Part shown: piece after piece, positions 7,800 through 17,225 of the stretch
How positions within the stretch are numbered: the stretch's first letter is position 1
How the letters are laid out: each line of letters opens with the position of its first letter
Assembly (NCBI RefSeq): GCF_000412635.1
Contig: NZ_ASTG01000030.1
Span: 1-42,480, forward strand
Length of the DNA stretch: 42,480 nt
Reading direction: 5' to 3'
From: Sphingobium bisphenolivorans
Lineage (GTDB): Bacteria > Pseudomonadota > Alphaproteobacteria > Sphingomonadales > Sphingomonadaceae
Program-made: the position numbers and the translations under genes
Notes under the pieces: model-generated
The model's input: the letters and a program-made list of their open reading frames with translations, nothing else
Told to the model about the DNA's origin: nothing
The model's database searches: none

Positions 7800-8483
7800 T
7801 TAAACCAGTTCGAATTGAGATATTAGACCGTTTTGCAGGCCTAGTCTCATCAGACGCCCGCCTGCATCTAGCAACAGTTCATCGTCCCTCGCGTCCTTCA
7901 ACGTCGCCGTGGCCACGCCAGCCTCTCTAAGCGAGCCAATCGCGTCTTCATGCGAACTGGAACGCGTCCCACCGGTGCTGCCCATTTGCAATTGAGCGGC
8001 AAGATACTGCCTTGCATTTGCGCCATGCTCATGGGCCAGCGCTGCTTGGAAAGCCTGAAACGCGGCTCGCTGAGTAACGTGAGCGCCCAAGCGCGGTAAT
8101 TTACTCGTTCCATAGTTGACAGGCCAAGTCGCTGCTTTCAGGCGACGAATCCGATTACCTTCACACTCATATATGATAAAGAACTTCACCGTCATCATGT
8201 CGCCTGGCGCCAACGGTCCAAACGGAAAGTCTGGCCGCGACTTTAGTGCATGAAAATCCATGTCGATCTCACGAAAATGACCCGACGGGCCATCAAAGCC
8301 TGTGATAGGCCGAAATATCTCACGGATACCATTTCGAACGAAATGGAACAAATTCAACCATTCATCGCGGCCCGTCACCGTTTGACCGCCATCCTCCCAG
8401 ACCACATCCTCCGTAAACCATTGATCCACGAGATTAACGTAATCCCCGGAATTGAATGCATCTATATATGTGGTGAAATCCAT
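7800..8483 (-). CDS. NTF2/SnoaL-like protein of unknown function in the catabolic operon
   Basis: 227 residues from the ATG at 8483 (a TTG at 8498 would add five). The N-terminal 120 residues look like an NTF2/SnoaL fold: YIDAFNSGDYVNLVDQWFTEDVVWEDGG, then an insertion-strand pattern ending FFIIYECEGNRIRRLKAATW. The C-terminal 100 residues (QAALAHEHGANARQYLAAQ, then a region ending GLISQFELV) match no domain I recognise. NTF2-fold enzymes include dehydratases such as scytalone dehydratase and ketosteroid isomerases. Next to a stilbene-cleaving enzyme it might dehydrate a 1,2-diaryl alcohol to the stilbene. That is speculation from context only. Confidence 0.7.
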   Translation of the reverse strand: MDFTTYIDAFNSGDYVNLVDQWFTEDVVWEDGGQTVTGRDEWLNLFHFVRNGIREIFRPITGFDGPSGHFREIDMDFHALKSRPDFPFGPLAPGDMMTVKFFIIYECEGNRIRRLKAATWPVNYGTSKLPRLGAHVTQRAAFQAFQAALAHEHGANARQYLAAQLQMGSTGGTRSSSHEDAIGSLREAGVATATLKDARDDELLLDAGGRLMRLGLQNGLISQFELV

Positions 8484-8522
8484 TGTTTTAATTCCCAACT
8501 GGTAAGTTTGATTAGACTTGGT

Positions 8523-9920
8523 TTAAATCGGAAACTGTCCTGGCAGGGTTTCAACTGTAATCCAGCGAGTTTCAGTAAAACTATCGATCCCCTGTTTGCC
8601 TCCGAACCGGCCATAGCCAGACGCTCCGGTACCCCCGAAAGGCATCTGCGGCTCGTCATGAACCGTGGGCCCATTGATATGACAGATGCCTGATTTGATC
8701 CTCTTCGCGAGCATCAACCCCTTTGCGATATCGCGTGTGAAGATAGCCGCAGAAAGCCCGTATTGGCTGTCATTGGCAATCTCCACCGCTTGGTCGGCAT
8801 CGCGAGCACGGATTAAGGCCACGACCGGGCCGAAGCTCTCGTCGCGATAGAGATCCATTGCGGGAGTTACGCCATCAAGCACGATGGCAGACATCACCAC
8901 ATTGTCCCCTTTTCCGCCCGTCAAGATCTTGGCACCTTTCTCGATCGCATCGTCAACCAACTCGTTGACGCGGTTCACAGTGCTCATGTCGACCACCGAA
9001 CCCAGCGGCGCCTTCCCTTCACGCGGGTCGCTCGCGACAAGGGTCGCCGTCTTTGATGCAAACTTTTCCGCAAAAGCCTCTGCGACTGCGTCAACCACGA
9101 TAATTCGCTCGGTGCTCATGCAAATTTGGCCTTGGTTCATAAACGCACCAAAAGCTGCCGCCTTGACGGCTTCGTCGAGATCGGCATCTTCCAGAATCAG
9201 GAGCGGCGCCTTACCGCCAAGCTCGAGCAGGCAAGGTTTAAGATTTTCCGCCGCCCGACGAGCGATAATCCGACCGACATGGGTGCTGCCAGTAAAGTTG
9301 ATACGCTTGATCTCTGGCGCGTCGATCAGCGCGCCGACTACTTCTGCAGCATCTTCTGGCGCATTAGTCACGATATTTACTACCGACTCGGGAAACCCCG
9401 CGTCAGCGAAGGCCTCGACGATAAGCGCGTGGGTATTTGGACATAATTCACTAGCTTTGAGGATCACCGAGTTCCCACAGGCAAGCGGCACCGCGATAGC
9501 ACGAACGCCGAGAATAATCGGTGCGTTCCAAGGTGCTATCCCAAGCACGACCCCGACAGGTTCCTTCATCACAAGGGCCAGACAGCCGGGCTTGTCCGAA
9601 GGAATTACTTCACCGCATATTTGAGTAGTCAGCGCTGCCGCTTCTCGGACTATACCGGCAGCAAGTTCCAGATTGAACAATGCCCAACCACGTGTGGACC
9701 CAGTCTCTTGCATCATCGAAGCAACAAACTGGTCCTTGCGGGCCTCCAAGGCCGATGCCGCCCGCAGCAGAACCATGCGACGAGTGTTGGGACCCAGCGC
9801 TGCCCAGACCTTTTGACCTTCGGCAGCCCTATTGCCTAAGTTCGGAATGTCAGCGGCCTGCATAGCCTCAGCCGAGGATGCTACTTCGCCAGTGAGTGGA
9901 TTGATTCGTTCAAACCGCAT
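8523..9920 (-). CDS. NAD(P)-dependent aryl aldehyde dehydrogenase (vanillin / 4-hydroxybenzaldehyde type)
   Basis: 465 residues, full length for the ALDH superfamily. The catalytic set is present: Asn132 in IAPWNAP, Glu233 in LELGGKAP, Cys267 in MNQGQICMS; also the cofactor motif NFTGSTHVGR and ESFGPVVAL. The Asn-Gln-Gly-Gln-Ile-Cys form is common in benzaldehyde, vanillin and salicylaldehyde dehydrogenases. A good Shine-Dalgarno (AGGTGG) precedes the ATG. It would oxidise the aromatic aldehyde made by the neighbouring oxygenase to the acid, for example 4-hydroxybenzaldehyde to 4-hydroxybenzoate. The absence of an O-demethylase nearby favours an unmethoxylated substrate. Confidence 0.9.
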   Translation of the reverse strand: MRFERINPLTGEVASSAEAMQAADIPNLGNRAAEGQKVWAALGPNTRRMVLLRAASALEARKDQFVASMMQETGSTRGWALFNLELAAGIVREAAALTTQICGEVIPSDKPGCLALVMKEPVGVVLGIAPWNAPIILGVRAIAVPLACGNSVILKASELCPNTHALIVEAFADAGFPESVVNIVTNAPEDAAEVVGALIDAPEIKRINFTGSTHVGRIIARRAAENLKPCLLELGGKAPLLILEDADLDEAVKAAAFGAFMNQGQICMSTERIIVVDAVAEAFAEKFASKTATLVASDPREGKAPLGSVVDMSTVNRVNELVDDAIEKGAKILTGGKGDNVVMSAIVLDGVTPAMDLYRDESFGPVVALIRARDADQAVEIANDSQYGLSAAIFTRDIAKGLMLAKRIKSGICHINGPTVHDEPQMPFGGTGASGYGRFGGKQGIDSFTETRWITVETLPGQFPI

Positions 9921-9980
9921 GTTTCCACCTCTTTAGTGGTAAATAGAAGATCAATGGAGAAAGCAGGCCGTCCCTACGAA

Positions 9981-10331
9981 TCAGAAATTAAATCTAGCTC
10001 GAATTCCGTAAGTCCGAGGAGCTTCAAGTGTAACTACAGGAAGACCGACGATTGGTTGTACAAACGAGGTCGCCTTTAACGTCTCGTTCTCGATATTATC
10101 GATATACACAGCAACAGAGTAGCGGTTTTCAGGGCCGCGCCATGTCAAACTCGCATTCGACATCATATATCCTTGCTGAGCGAGATCGTCCAGCGGGTAG
10201 GCGTCGTTATAGGCTGTCAGTCGTTCGTTTTCGGGACCAAAGAACCATTCGTTCCCGACGATCGCGGAAAATTCCGTGAGTGCTGCGCGCATTGACGCCT
10301 CAGTCACGCCGTTAGGCAATATCATGGTCAT
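9981..10331 (-). pseudogene. TonB-dependent receptor, C-terminal remnant
   Basis: A 116-codon frame whose text (YMMSNASLTWRGPENRYSVAV, IDNIENE, and the final YGIRARFNF with a terminal Phe) is the last beta-strands of an outer-membrane TonB-dependent receptor. Such receptors are about 700-900 residues and start with a signal peptide and plug; none of that is present. The ATG at 10331 overlaps the stop of the oxygenase gene as ATGA, so a deletion has fused the receptor tail directly behind the oxygenase. Without a signal or plug it cannot work as a receptor. The ancestral cluster probably had its own uptake receptor for the aromatic substrate. Confidence 0.8.
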
Positions 10332-11767
10332 ACTCCCGGAACCCAAGTCGTGTGAAAGGCGCTCCTGAGACGAATCGGCAATCGGGCCGTTGCAAGCGGC
10401 CCCTCGGAGATGGCGCGCGCGTCGAAGATCAGCAGATCGGAACGGTTTTGGTCATGTCGATCGGCGATATTGATATACCAACCTTCATCTTCGCCAGGCC
10501 CGCGCGGGATGAACGCGCCCTCCTGGAAGCTAGTCTCGTCAGTCCCGTGATAGGTTTGGACTTCGCCGGTCGTCAGATCGATTTTGCCGATCATGTTAGC
10601 GCCCATGTAGGTAGGGCCGGCCATCAATATCCGCCTCTCCGGATCCACCATTGAGATATAGGCGTAGCGATAATCCCGACCGACGCATCGCGGATCGATG
10701 AGCGGCAGCTCACCGCCATATGGGGCCAAACTCTTCGATGAGAATCCTCCATCGACGGCGTTCGACGTCATGTCGAAAGACCAACGCGTGGGATAGGGGA
10801 CGCCATCCTGAGGATCCGCGGCCGATCCTGCGATGTCGCCGATGTAGGGGAAGCCATTCCGCTTGGAGATCATCATATCGAGATGGACTATTGTGCCTTC
10901 GTTAAAGCCGTTGATGACGTGAAAGCCACACGACGTAGGCACTTTGAACCATCGGATATCGGTCGTACTGCCGGCTCGCGGCATAATGCCAACCCAACTA
11001 GGCAAACTCCCGTCCCACTTCCAATGATCCCCACCTGCCTTCAAGCGCTCGGGATCCATTGTCGTCGGAAAGATTGGAAAGATCACGTAATCAGTCGTGA
11101 TCGCGAAGTCATGGACCATCCCGACATATGGGGGATCGAACCACTCTTCTTTAACAAGATTCCCACTTTTGTCCTCGATCAGGAAGCACATTGGCGACGA
11201 ACCATCACCTTCACATTCATAGCTAAACAGAAGAAGCTCACCCGTAACGGGGTCTATCTTCGGGTGGGCTGTAACTGTTTTACTTTTAAGCTGCCCATTC
11301 CAAGTGAAATCGCCCAAGGTGGCTAGAGTGTCCGGATCGACAGCCATCGGCACATGGTCCTCCTTGAGCACCAGGAGACGGCCAGCGTGCCAAATTGGCG
11401 CGGTATTTGCGGTCCCTCGGCTTTTCCCGGCGACTTCAGGTTTATCAGTCCACGGATTGCGATATTTCCCATAGAGAGAACGTCGGGCAGCCCGCTCAGC
11501 TTTCCATCTTTCGGTCTGAATATAGCGCATCTTGAAATCGACATGGCCGTTCTCGAAGTTAAACATCGAGATCATCCCGTCCCCATTCACGTAAATGTCG
11601 TCTCCCAGATATGGCGGATATTGGGGATCCGGGCCGGAGCGATACCATCTACCATTAAGATCCGGGGGAACATCACCCTCCACCTCAAGATCATATATAT
11701 CGCATTCAATTCTACTTGGAGTGTTGTATCCACTGAAAGAGAGACCGTCAGGAAATAGCTTAGTCAT
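10328..11767 (-). CDS. Carotenoid-cleavage-family dioxygenase, lignostilbene dioxygenase type
   Basis: 479 residues, first gene of the operon. The four iron-binding histidines of the seven-blade propeller are visible: His168 (TAHPKIDP), His219 (MVHDFAIT), His283 (GFHVINGF) and the C-terminal His in SAFHTTWVPG. Tyr102 and Lys135 (LLVLKED) match the residues that, as I recall, bind the 4-hydroxyl of the substrate in lignostilbene dioxygenases, so a 4-hydroxystilbene is likely. The enzyme would split the central double bond with O2 to two carbonyl compounds. With the aldehyde dehydrogenase and the ketone-carboxylating genes downstream, the expected products are one aldehyde and one acetophenone, meaning an alpha-methylstilbene substrate. 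The ATG has a modest AAGG site 10-13 bases upstream. Confidence 0.9.
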   Translation of the reverse strand: MTKLFPDGLSFSGYNTPSRIECDIYDLEVEGDVPPDLNGRWYRSGPDPQYPPYLGDDIYVNGDGMISMFNFENGHVDFKMRYIQTERWKAERAARRSLYGKYRNPWTDKPEVAGKSRGTANTAPIWHAGRLLVLKEDHVPMAVDPDTLATLGDFTWNGQLKSKTVTAHPKIDPVTGELLLFSYECEGDGSSPMCFLIEDKSGNLVKEEWFDPPYVGMVHDFAITTDYVIFPIFPTTMDPERLKAGGDHWKWDGSLPSWVGIMPRAGSTTDIRWFKVPTSCGFHVINGFNEGTIVHLDMMISKRNGFPYIGDIAGSAADPQDGVPYPTRWSFDMTSNAVDGGFSSKSLAPYGGELPLIDPRCVGRDYRYAYISMVDPERRILMAGPTYMGANMIGKIDLTTGEVQTYHGTDETSFQEGAFIPRGPGEDEGWYINIADRHDQNRSDLLIFDARAISEGPLATARLPIRLRSAFHTTWVPGV

Positions 11768-12454
11768 GAACGCATGCCTTTTTAAGTGTTACGCGCCTGC
11801 GCTTTGCTGCAGGAACATATTCAGCGAATAAAACATTATGAAGTTTGACTAGCGGCGCGAATAATCGTGTATCGGTTGGGATTGAGGACTCGCCTATATT
11901 CGATGGCCGCCCGTCGCTCCCACTATGAGGCACCTTCAGACGAGATCGGCACGAGTCCGCCATTTCACGACGCGTACGCGTAGCGTTGCCGCGTTCGCAT
12001 CGCGGCGCTCCTATCACCATACATCCTCTCCTAACTTCCCAAACCGCTGCGTCCCTTCATCGGGATCATGCAAGCTATGAGCGATGTTGTCGGCGCATAC
12101 ATTGCAGGCGAGATTTACGATGTCAAGTGGAGAAGCGAGGCGGGTAGCCGTAGTTCGTGAGACCTCAATCGAACGCGCCACCTTCGGCTTCCAGATTGGG
12201 GAAGGGCCTGAAATAAAGTTTCGCGCAGTTCAGCGGCCAACTAAGTCGTGATCTGTAATTTGCGATCGCTTGGCGGTTGTCCCTTGAGGGTCTCAAGGAT
12301 CTGCCCGCACTCGCCGACCCTGAGGCCGGTGGTGCTGTATCGGGTCTCACAAGGCCGGACGTTGCATTGACTTGAAGCGAGCTCGGCGGCCCATCCCTCG
12401 ACCTTCGCAGATCATCCGACCCTGCGTTCCCTCGCGGGACACCGAAGTCGACAA
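11768..12454. other. Upstream region of the catabolic operon
   Basis: No gene is supported here. The first 100 bases beside the oxygenase start are AT-richer than the rest and must contain the operon promoter if it is not read from further upstream; I see no strong sigma-70 boxes. Between about 12165 and 12450 several short minus-strand frames exist that I cannot assign. They sit beside IS fragments and may be scrambled mobile-element DNA. Confidence 0.5.
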
Positions 12455-12618
12455 GCTTTCTCACCGCAATCGGGAGGCAGGGGCGCAGATGCTCGCGAAT
12501 GTCCGACAGATCGACAAAACCGGTCAATCGAGCGCAGCAGATGATCCGCCGGCACATGCCGCTCCAGGCTGAAGGTGTAGAACAGCGCCTCCTGCGCCAC
12601 TGTCAGCTCGCCCATCAT
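12455..12618 (-). pseudogene. IS1182-type transposase, N-terminal remnant with a frameshift
   Basis: The frame from the ATG at 12618 begins MMGELTVAQEALFYTFSLE and runs on to HLLRSIDRF, the conserved start of IS1182-family transposases. At about 12520 the homology moves to another frame (FVDLSDIREHLRP), so there is a frameshift. After about 55 residues the family text stops. Only the 5' end of the gene is left; it cannot be active. Confidence 0.75.
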
Positions 12619-12684
12619 CGACCCGTCTCCGCCACTCGCGCAGACTGAATCAGGACACCGGCGCTACTTCAAGGCCGAGTCTTT

Positions 12685-13092
12685 TTAACGGATAGGGACG
12701 ATAGCCGAATGTGGCGCACAGGCCGCGGATCGTGTTGTCGAGAAGCCGGTGTACGCCAGTTGGGCAAGGCTGGCCGCATCATGCGGATCGGTCTTGTTCG
12801 CCTTCATCGCCTTCAGGCTCTGGTGGGCCTGACGCGCGTCGATGCAGATGATCGCGACACCAAGTTCGCGCAGCCCGAGCGCAACCGACGGACTCATCCG
12901 GCCCGTTTCGATCACAGCGCGCTCAATGGGACCATAGCGCTCCAGCACCGCGGCGATCGCCTCTGACGTGCTGTCTACGCATTGCATTCCAACCTTGCGC
13001 CCATCGGCATCGACGACGCAGACGTGCGACGTTTCCATCGACAGGTCCAATCCGGCATAATTTCGGATCGAACGGTTCCGCAGCATAGCCAC
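12685..13092 (-). pseudogene. IS110-family transposase, truncated N-terminal part
   Basis: 135 codons. The N-terminus is the DEDD domain of IS110 transposases: YAGLDLSMETSHVCVVDADG, IETGRMS, and RQAHQSLKAMKANKTDPHDA. IS110 transposases are normally about 320-400 residues with a C-terminal Ser-containing domain; here homology ends near residue 115 and the C-terminal half is absent. It abuts the IS1182-like fragment, so this stretch is a junction of at least two decayed elements between the operon and its possible TetR regulator. Confidence 0.85.
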
Positions 13093-13327
13093 CTACTACG
13101 ACAGGTACCCCAAGAACAATCTCGTCGCCATCAAGCTCGTCTGTACCCACATCTGCGCTGTGAAATCCGCAGCCCAGGCGGAGATACGACCTTTGAAATT
13201 TATGAATATGCCTGCGCACCTCCAATCTGACCCATACACATTCGATCGGGTATTTGGCTGCTGCGGATTTATCGACCGCTTGTCCGTAATCATTGAGAAT
13301 ACCCGAGGTTTCTGCCAAACTCCTCGC

Positions 13328-13975
13328 ATGAGCAAAGATCGTCCCTACCACCATGGAGAGCTTCAGAGTGCGCTCCTTGACCTTGCCGTTGTTGAAATCG
13401 AACGGGTTGGCTACGGTAACCTTTCCCTTCGGGAAATGGCCGCCGCAACCGGGGTGTCTCGGGGAGCGCCTTATCGACATTTTGCTAACAGACGCCGTTT
13501 CCTGGAAGCCCTGATCTCTCATGGATTAAGGATGATTAATGACGGCTTGGCCCAAGCAGCCGAGCCTTATGAAGCGCCTATCGAAAAGGTACGTTCCGTA
13601 TTTGATAGATACCTTCGGTTTTCCGAGGAGCATCCGCAATTATATCAACTATGTTTTGCAGCAGATATATTTATAGATCTCCCGGCGAGCGACGATTATA
13701 TGCGAGACGTACAGAATAAGTTTAATATATTTTCTAATTATATATCTCTTTTGGTGCCGAAACATGATGAGCATTATTTAGAGGCTCTTGCAATTTCTTG
13801 CTGGTCTCTCCTGCACGGATTTGCGATGCTTTCGACCACCCGCCGCCTTCAACACATTTTGCACGATAAAAAGTACGATACTCTATGCAGATCATTTGTG
13901 ATTGAAAAATGCCTTTCTTTGCCAAATGTTATGCCACGAGTGCGGCATGGAACTATGGTTATCGGCGCCGATTAG
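13328..13975 (+). CDS. TetR-family transcriptional regulator
   Basis: 215 residues from the ATG at 13328; a longer frame from 13160 lacks family similarity. The N-terminus is a standard TetR DNA-binding domain: YHHGELQSALLDLAVVEIE, then the HTH LSLREMAAATGVSRGAPYRHF. The ligand-binding half includes LRFSEEHPQLYQLCFAADIF and a Trp-Ser-Leu-Leu-His-Gly-Phe helix typical of the WHG-type C-terminal group. The 3' half is clearly AT-richer than the flanking genes. It lies divergent from the catabolic operon, about 1.5 kb away across IS debris. It could control the operon, with an aromatic ligand, but no operator was identified. Confidence 0.85.
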   Translation: MSKDRPYHHGELQSALLDLAVVEIERVGYGNLSLREMAAATGVSRGAPYRHFANRRRFLEALISHGLRMINDGLAQAAEPYEAPIEKVRSVFDRYLRFSEEHPQLYQLCFAADIFIDLPASDDYMRDVQNKFNIFSNYISLLVPKHDEHYLEALAISCWSLLHGFAMLSTTRRLQHILHDKKYDTLCRSFVIEKCLSLPNVMPRVRHGTMVIGAD

Positions 13976-14174
13976 ACCCCGATTACGAAGTACGCCTAGA
14001 AAGTTATGTAGATTATATATGGTGAGTTCCGCTATTCGTGATTTGGATAATTAGGCGTGCAATTTTCGACTTGATCATCTGTCATCCAACTCTGGATAAG
14101 TCATAGGAATTTAATGACATACAAGTCATATGCATTTTTGAGGGGAATAAAACTGACGAAGCCGTGATGACGCG
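13976..14174. other. AT-rich convergent intergenic region
   Basis: This stretch lies between the converging TetR and AraC-type genes. It is AT-rich and contains AAGTCATA twice, about 25 bases apart, with TGACAT between them. No strong stem followed by a T-run is seen, so terminators are not assigned. Confidence 0.4.
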
Positions 14175-15050
14175 CTATGACGAACGAGAGCTACGGAAGT
14201 CCGTTGGAGACAGCCCCACATGGCGGCTAAAGAACCGGGAAAAATAGGCCGGGTCCGGAAACCCGAGCGAGTAGCCGACTTCAGCGACCGTTAGATTTGT
14301 ATAAAGTAGCGAGCGCCGTGCTTCGAGCAGAGCGCGCTGATTAAGCACTTGGGTCGGGGACATGCCGGCAACTTTCGAGCAGGCCAGGCGTAGGGTCGTT
14401 TCGCTCACCCCCAGCGTTTCGGCGTAGACAGAGACGGGCTCTCGTTCCCGGAACCTGTGCTCGATCCTCTCCCTAAGACGCGCGACGATTCCGGCATAAT
14501 AGCCTGGTCTTCTAATCGGCCTGTCGTCTAGCGTAGCGTTGCGCAGAACAACGACGAGAAGCGAGAGAAGAGTTGCATCGACGGCTGCCCGGTGGCCCGG
14601 TGCCGACCATGCCAGTTCGCGCATAAGTTCCTGCACAAGACGCTCAGCTGTCTCCTTTTCGAAATGCGACAACGTTAGCGCTCTTGCGGCGTCAAATATC
14701 CGTGCAAGCGCGTGATCATGGCGCGCGAGGTCGCTAATGTATCGCGTCGCCATCGTGACGACCGTTCCCGATGAATCCTCATCCCAGGAAAAGCCATGCA
14801 CCACCGTCGCCGGTACGACCAGAAGGGATGGCGCTATAAAACGCAGCACCTGGCCATCGGCACGCATACTCCCTCCACCGGCCCAGATCAGGAAAATATG
14901 GCAAAGCTCGGCGTGAGCATGTGGCTTGATCGTCCACTCACTTGGCCGGGATCGATCGTCTAACGACTCGACATGTGTAAAGCAATCTTCGACGAGTCTA
15001 TGTGGCTCCCCATAGAGGTAAAAGGTTGGGATCTGCTGCCGTGCGGTCAT
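14175..15050 (-). CDS. pobR: AraC-family regulator divergent from pobA (PobR/PobC type)
   Basis: 291 residues from the ATG at 15050. A longer frame to 15200 would run into pobA, and the family N-terminus (IPTFYLYGEP, then CFTHVESL) begins here. The N-terminal half is a cupin sensor domain (IKPHAHAELCHIFLIWAGGG). The C-terminal 100 residues carry two HTH motifs (VSVYAETLGVSETTLRLACSK, and VAEVGYSLGFPDPAYFSRFF). This layout, with divergent pobA 131 bases away, is that of AraC-type activators of 4-hydroxybenzoate hydroxylase. It probably activates pobA in response to 4-hydroxybenzoate from the shared intergenic region. Confidence 0.88.
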   Translation of the reverse strand: MTARQQIPTFYLYGEPHRLVEDCFTHVESLDDRSRPSEWTIKPHAHAELCHIFLIWAGGGSMRADGQVLRFIAPSLLVVPATVVHGFSWDEDSSGTVVTMATRYISDLARHDHALARIFDAARALTLSHFEKETAERLVQELMRELAWSAPGHRAAVDATLLSLLVVVLRNATLDDRPIRRPGYYAGIVARLRERIEHRFREREPVSVYAETLGVSETTLRLACSKVAGMSPTQVLNQRALLEARRSLLYTNLTVAEVGYSLGFPDPAYFSRFFSRHVGLSPTDFRSSRSS

Positions 15051-15181
15051 GGTCCGACTATAATTTTTGCCGTTGAATCGTCCAATCTTTTTATCGGCCG
15101 TGACATGGTGCGTAGCGTATTGCCAGCTAATTTGGGGCGTGGGGTGGCCATGCGAGCCCGCCGTACCAATAAGAGGATTAG
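15051..15181. promoter_or_regulatory. pobR-pobA divergent promoter region
   Basis: 131 bases between two divergent starts. It must hold both promoters and the activator site. A Shine-Dalgarno (AAGAGG, about 15169-15174) lies 8 bases before the pobA ATG. The -35 and -10 boxes are not clear enough to place, as expected for an activator-dependent promoter. Confidence 0.6.
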
Positions 15182-16363
<1,182 letters not shown>

Positions 16364-16563
16364 GCACTAAGATTTACGATAACCGCACGTCGGCGCTAAG
16401 GGGCGAGTTGTTCGACAGAATGACTATTATGTGGGCGTCTTCGGTTTATCCGGCATGACGTGCTTCCCTGATTGTTACCAGTCCGAGGCAGCGTCCGGCT
16501 CCTTCATAAACTACACCCGATCATAATTGGAATTTTCCAGCTCAAAACGGTCCAGAATTCGGG
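16364..16563. other. Spacer after pobA
   Basis: About 200 bases with no supported gene, terminator or repeat. It probably contains the rest of the decayed pca sequence, but no frame is recognisable. Confidence 0.4.
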
Positions 16564-16702
16564 ATGCAGTCACCGCTCTCTTCTATCGCAGGGAAACGCC
16601 ATCTCAAACGGGACTCAGCGCATCTGCCGTCACTCGAGGCGCCCGCAGCGCTGCCGTCCGCGCTCAGAAGCTTCGTACTGCCGGAGCCCGATGAAAAGGC
16701 TA
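16564..16702 (+). pseudogene. pcaD: Possible 3-oxoadipate enol-lactonase (pcaD) 3' remnant
   Basis: A plus-strand frame reads SAHLPSLEAPAALPSALRSF and then VLPEPDE. This resembles the end of alpha/beta hydrolases of the PcaD type, where the catalytic His is followed by a conserved Glu and Pro and a final helix. The frame runs through the start of the pcaC remnant, matching the common gene order pcaD-pcaC with touching ends. Only about 30 residues are recognisable and the upstream part is missing, so this is a fragment at best. Confidence 0.4.
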
Positions 16703-17076
16703 CCACTCGAGGCTGGCCTGCTCAATCGTCGTCGTGTTTTGGGCGACGAATGGGTGGACCGCTCGCTCGCCAATTGCACATCGTGCAATAGCGATTTCTA
16801 GGCGATGATTACACGTATCGCCTGGAATGAAATCCAGGCCGCACCGGGCTCGATGACCATATCCGGCGCCTACTTGTGCTGGCGTTTGCCGCCAGCCTCG
16901 GCCGTTGGGAAGAGTCTGCACTCCATGTCCGCGCCGGCTTGACCGGTGGCGGCTTCACGCGCGACGAGTTGACGTAAGTGCCCATGCAAATCGCTATCTA
17001 AGCCAGCGTGCCCGCCGCCAATACTGCCTTTGCAGAAGCCGGGAAAATCATTTCTGATATCGATGCAAACCAGTAA
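16691..17076 (+). pseudogene. pcaC: 4-carboxymuconolactone decarboxylase, inactivated
   Basis: Reading across breaks gives a full-length, 128-codon PcaC: LNRRRVLGDEWVDRSLAN, AMITRIAWNEIQAAPG, LDDHIRRLLVLAFAASLGRW, LHVRAGLTGGGFTRDELT, then VPAANTAFAEAGKI. It is broken four times. A stop at about 16799 stands where Gln (CAG to TAG) is expected. One C is missing at about 16849 (PGL region), shifting the frame. Two more stops follow where Glu (after DELT) and Tyr (QIAIY) are expected. PcaC acts in the protocatechuate ortho pathway, after PobA. Its decay suggests protocatechuate made here is now handled by genes elsewhere, perhaps meta cleavage, which is common in sphingomonads. Confidence 0.85.
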
Positions 17077-17225
17077 TCGACGTGAAACGAACACCTTCCA
17101 TAGCTCGCTATCCAGCGGCGCTCTGGTATCAAATATCTCCGATCGCCAGAATGAACCGAACCGTCATTCGGATAGTCCAGCTAGATGTGTCCAAACCCAA
17201 CCAACACCCTGAGCATGGCGGATTT

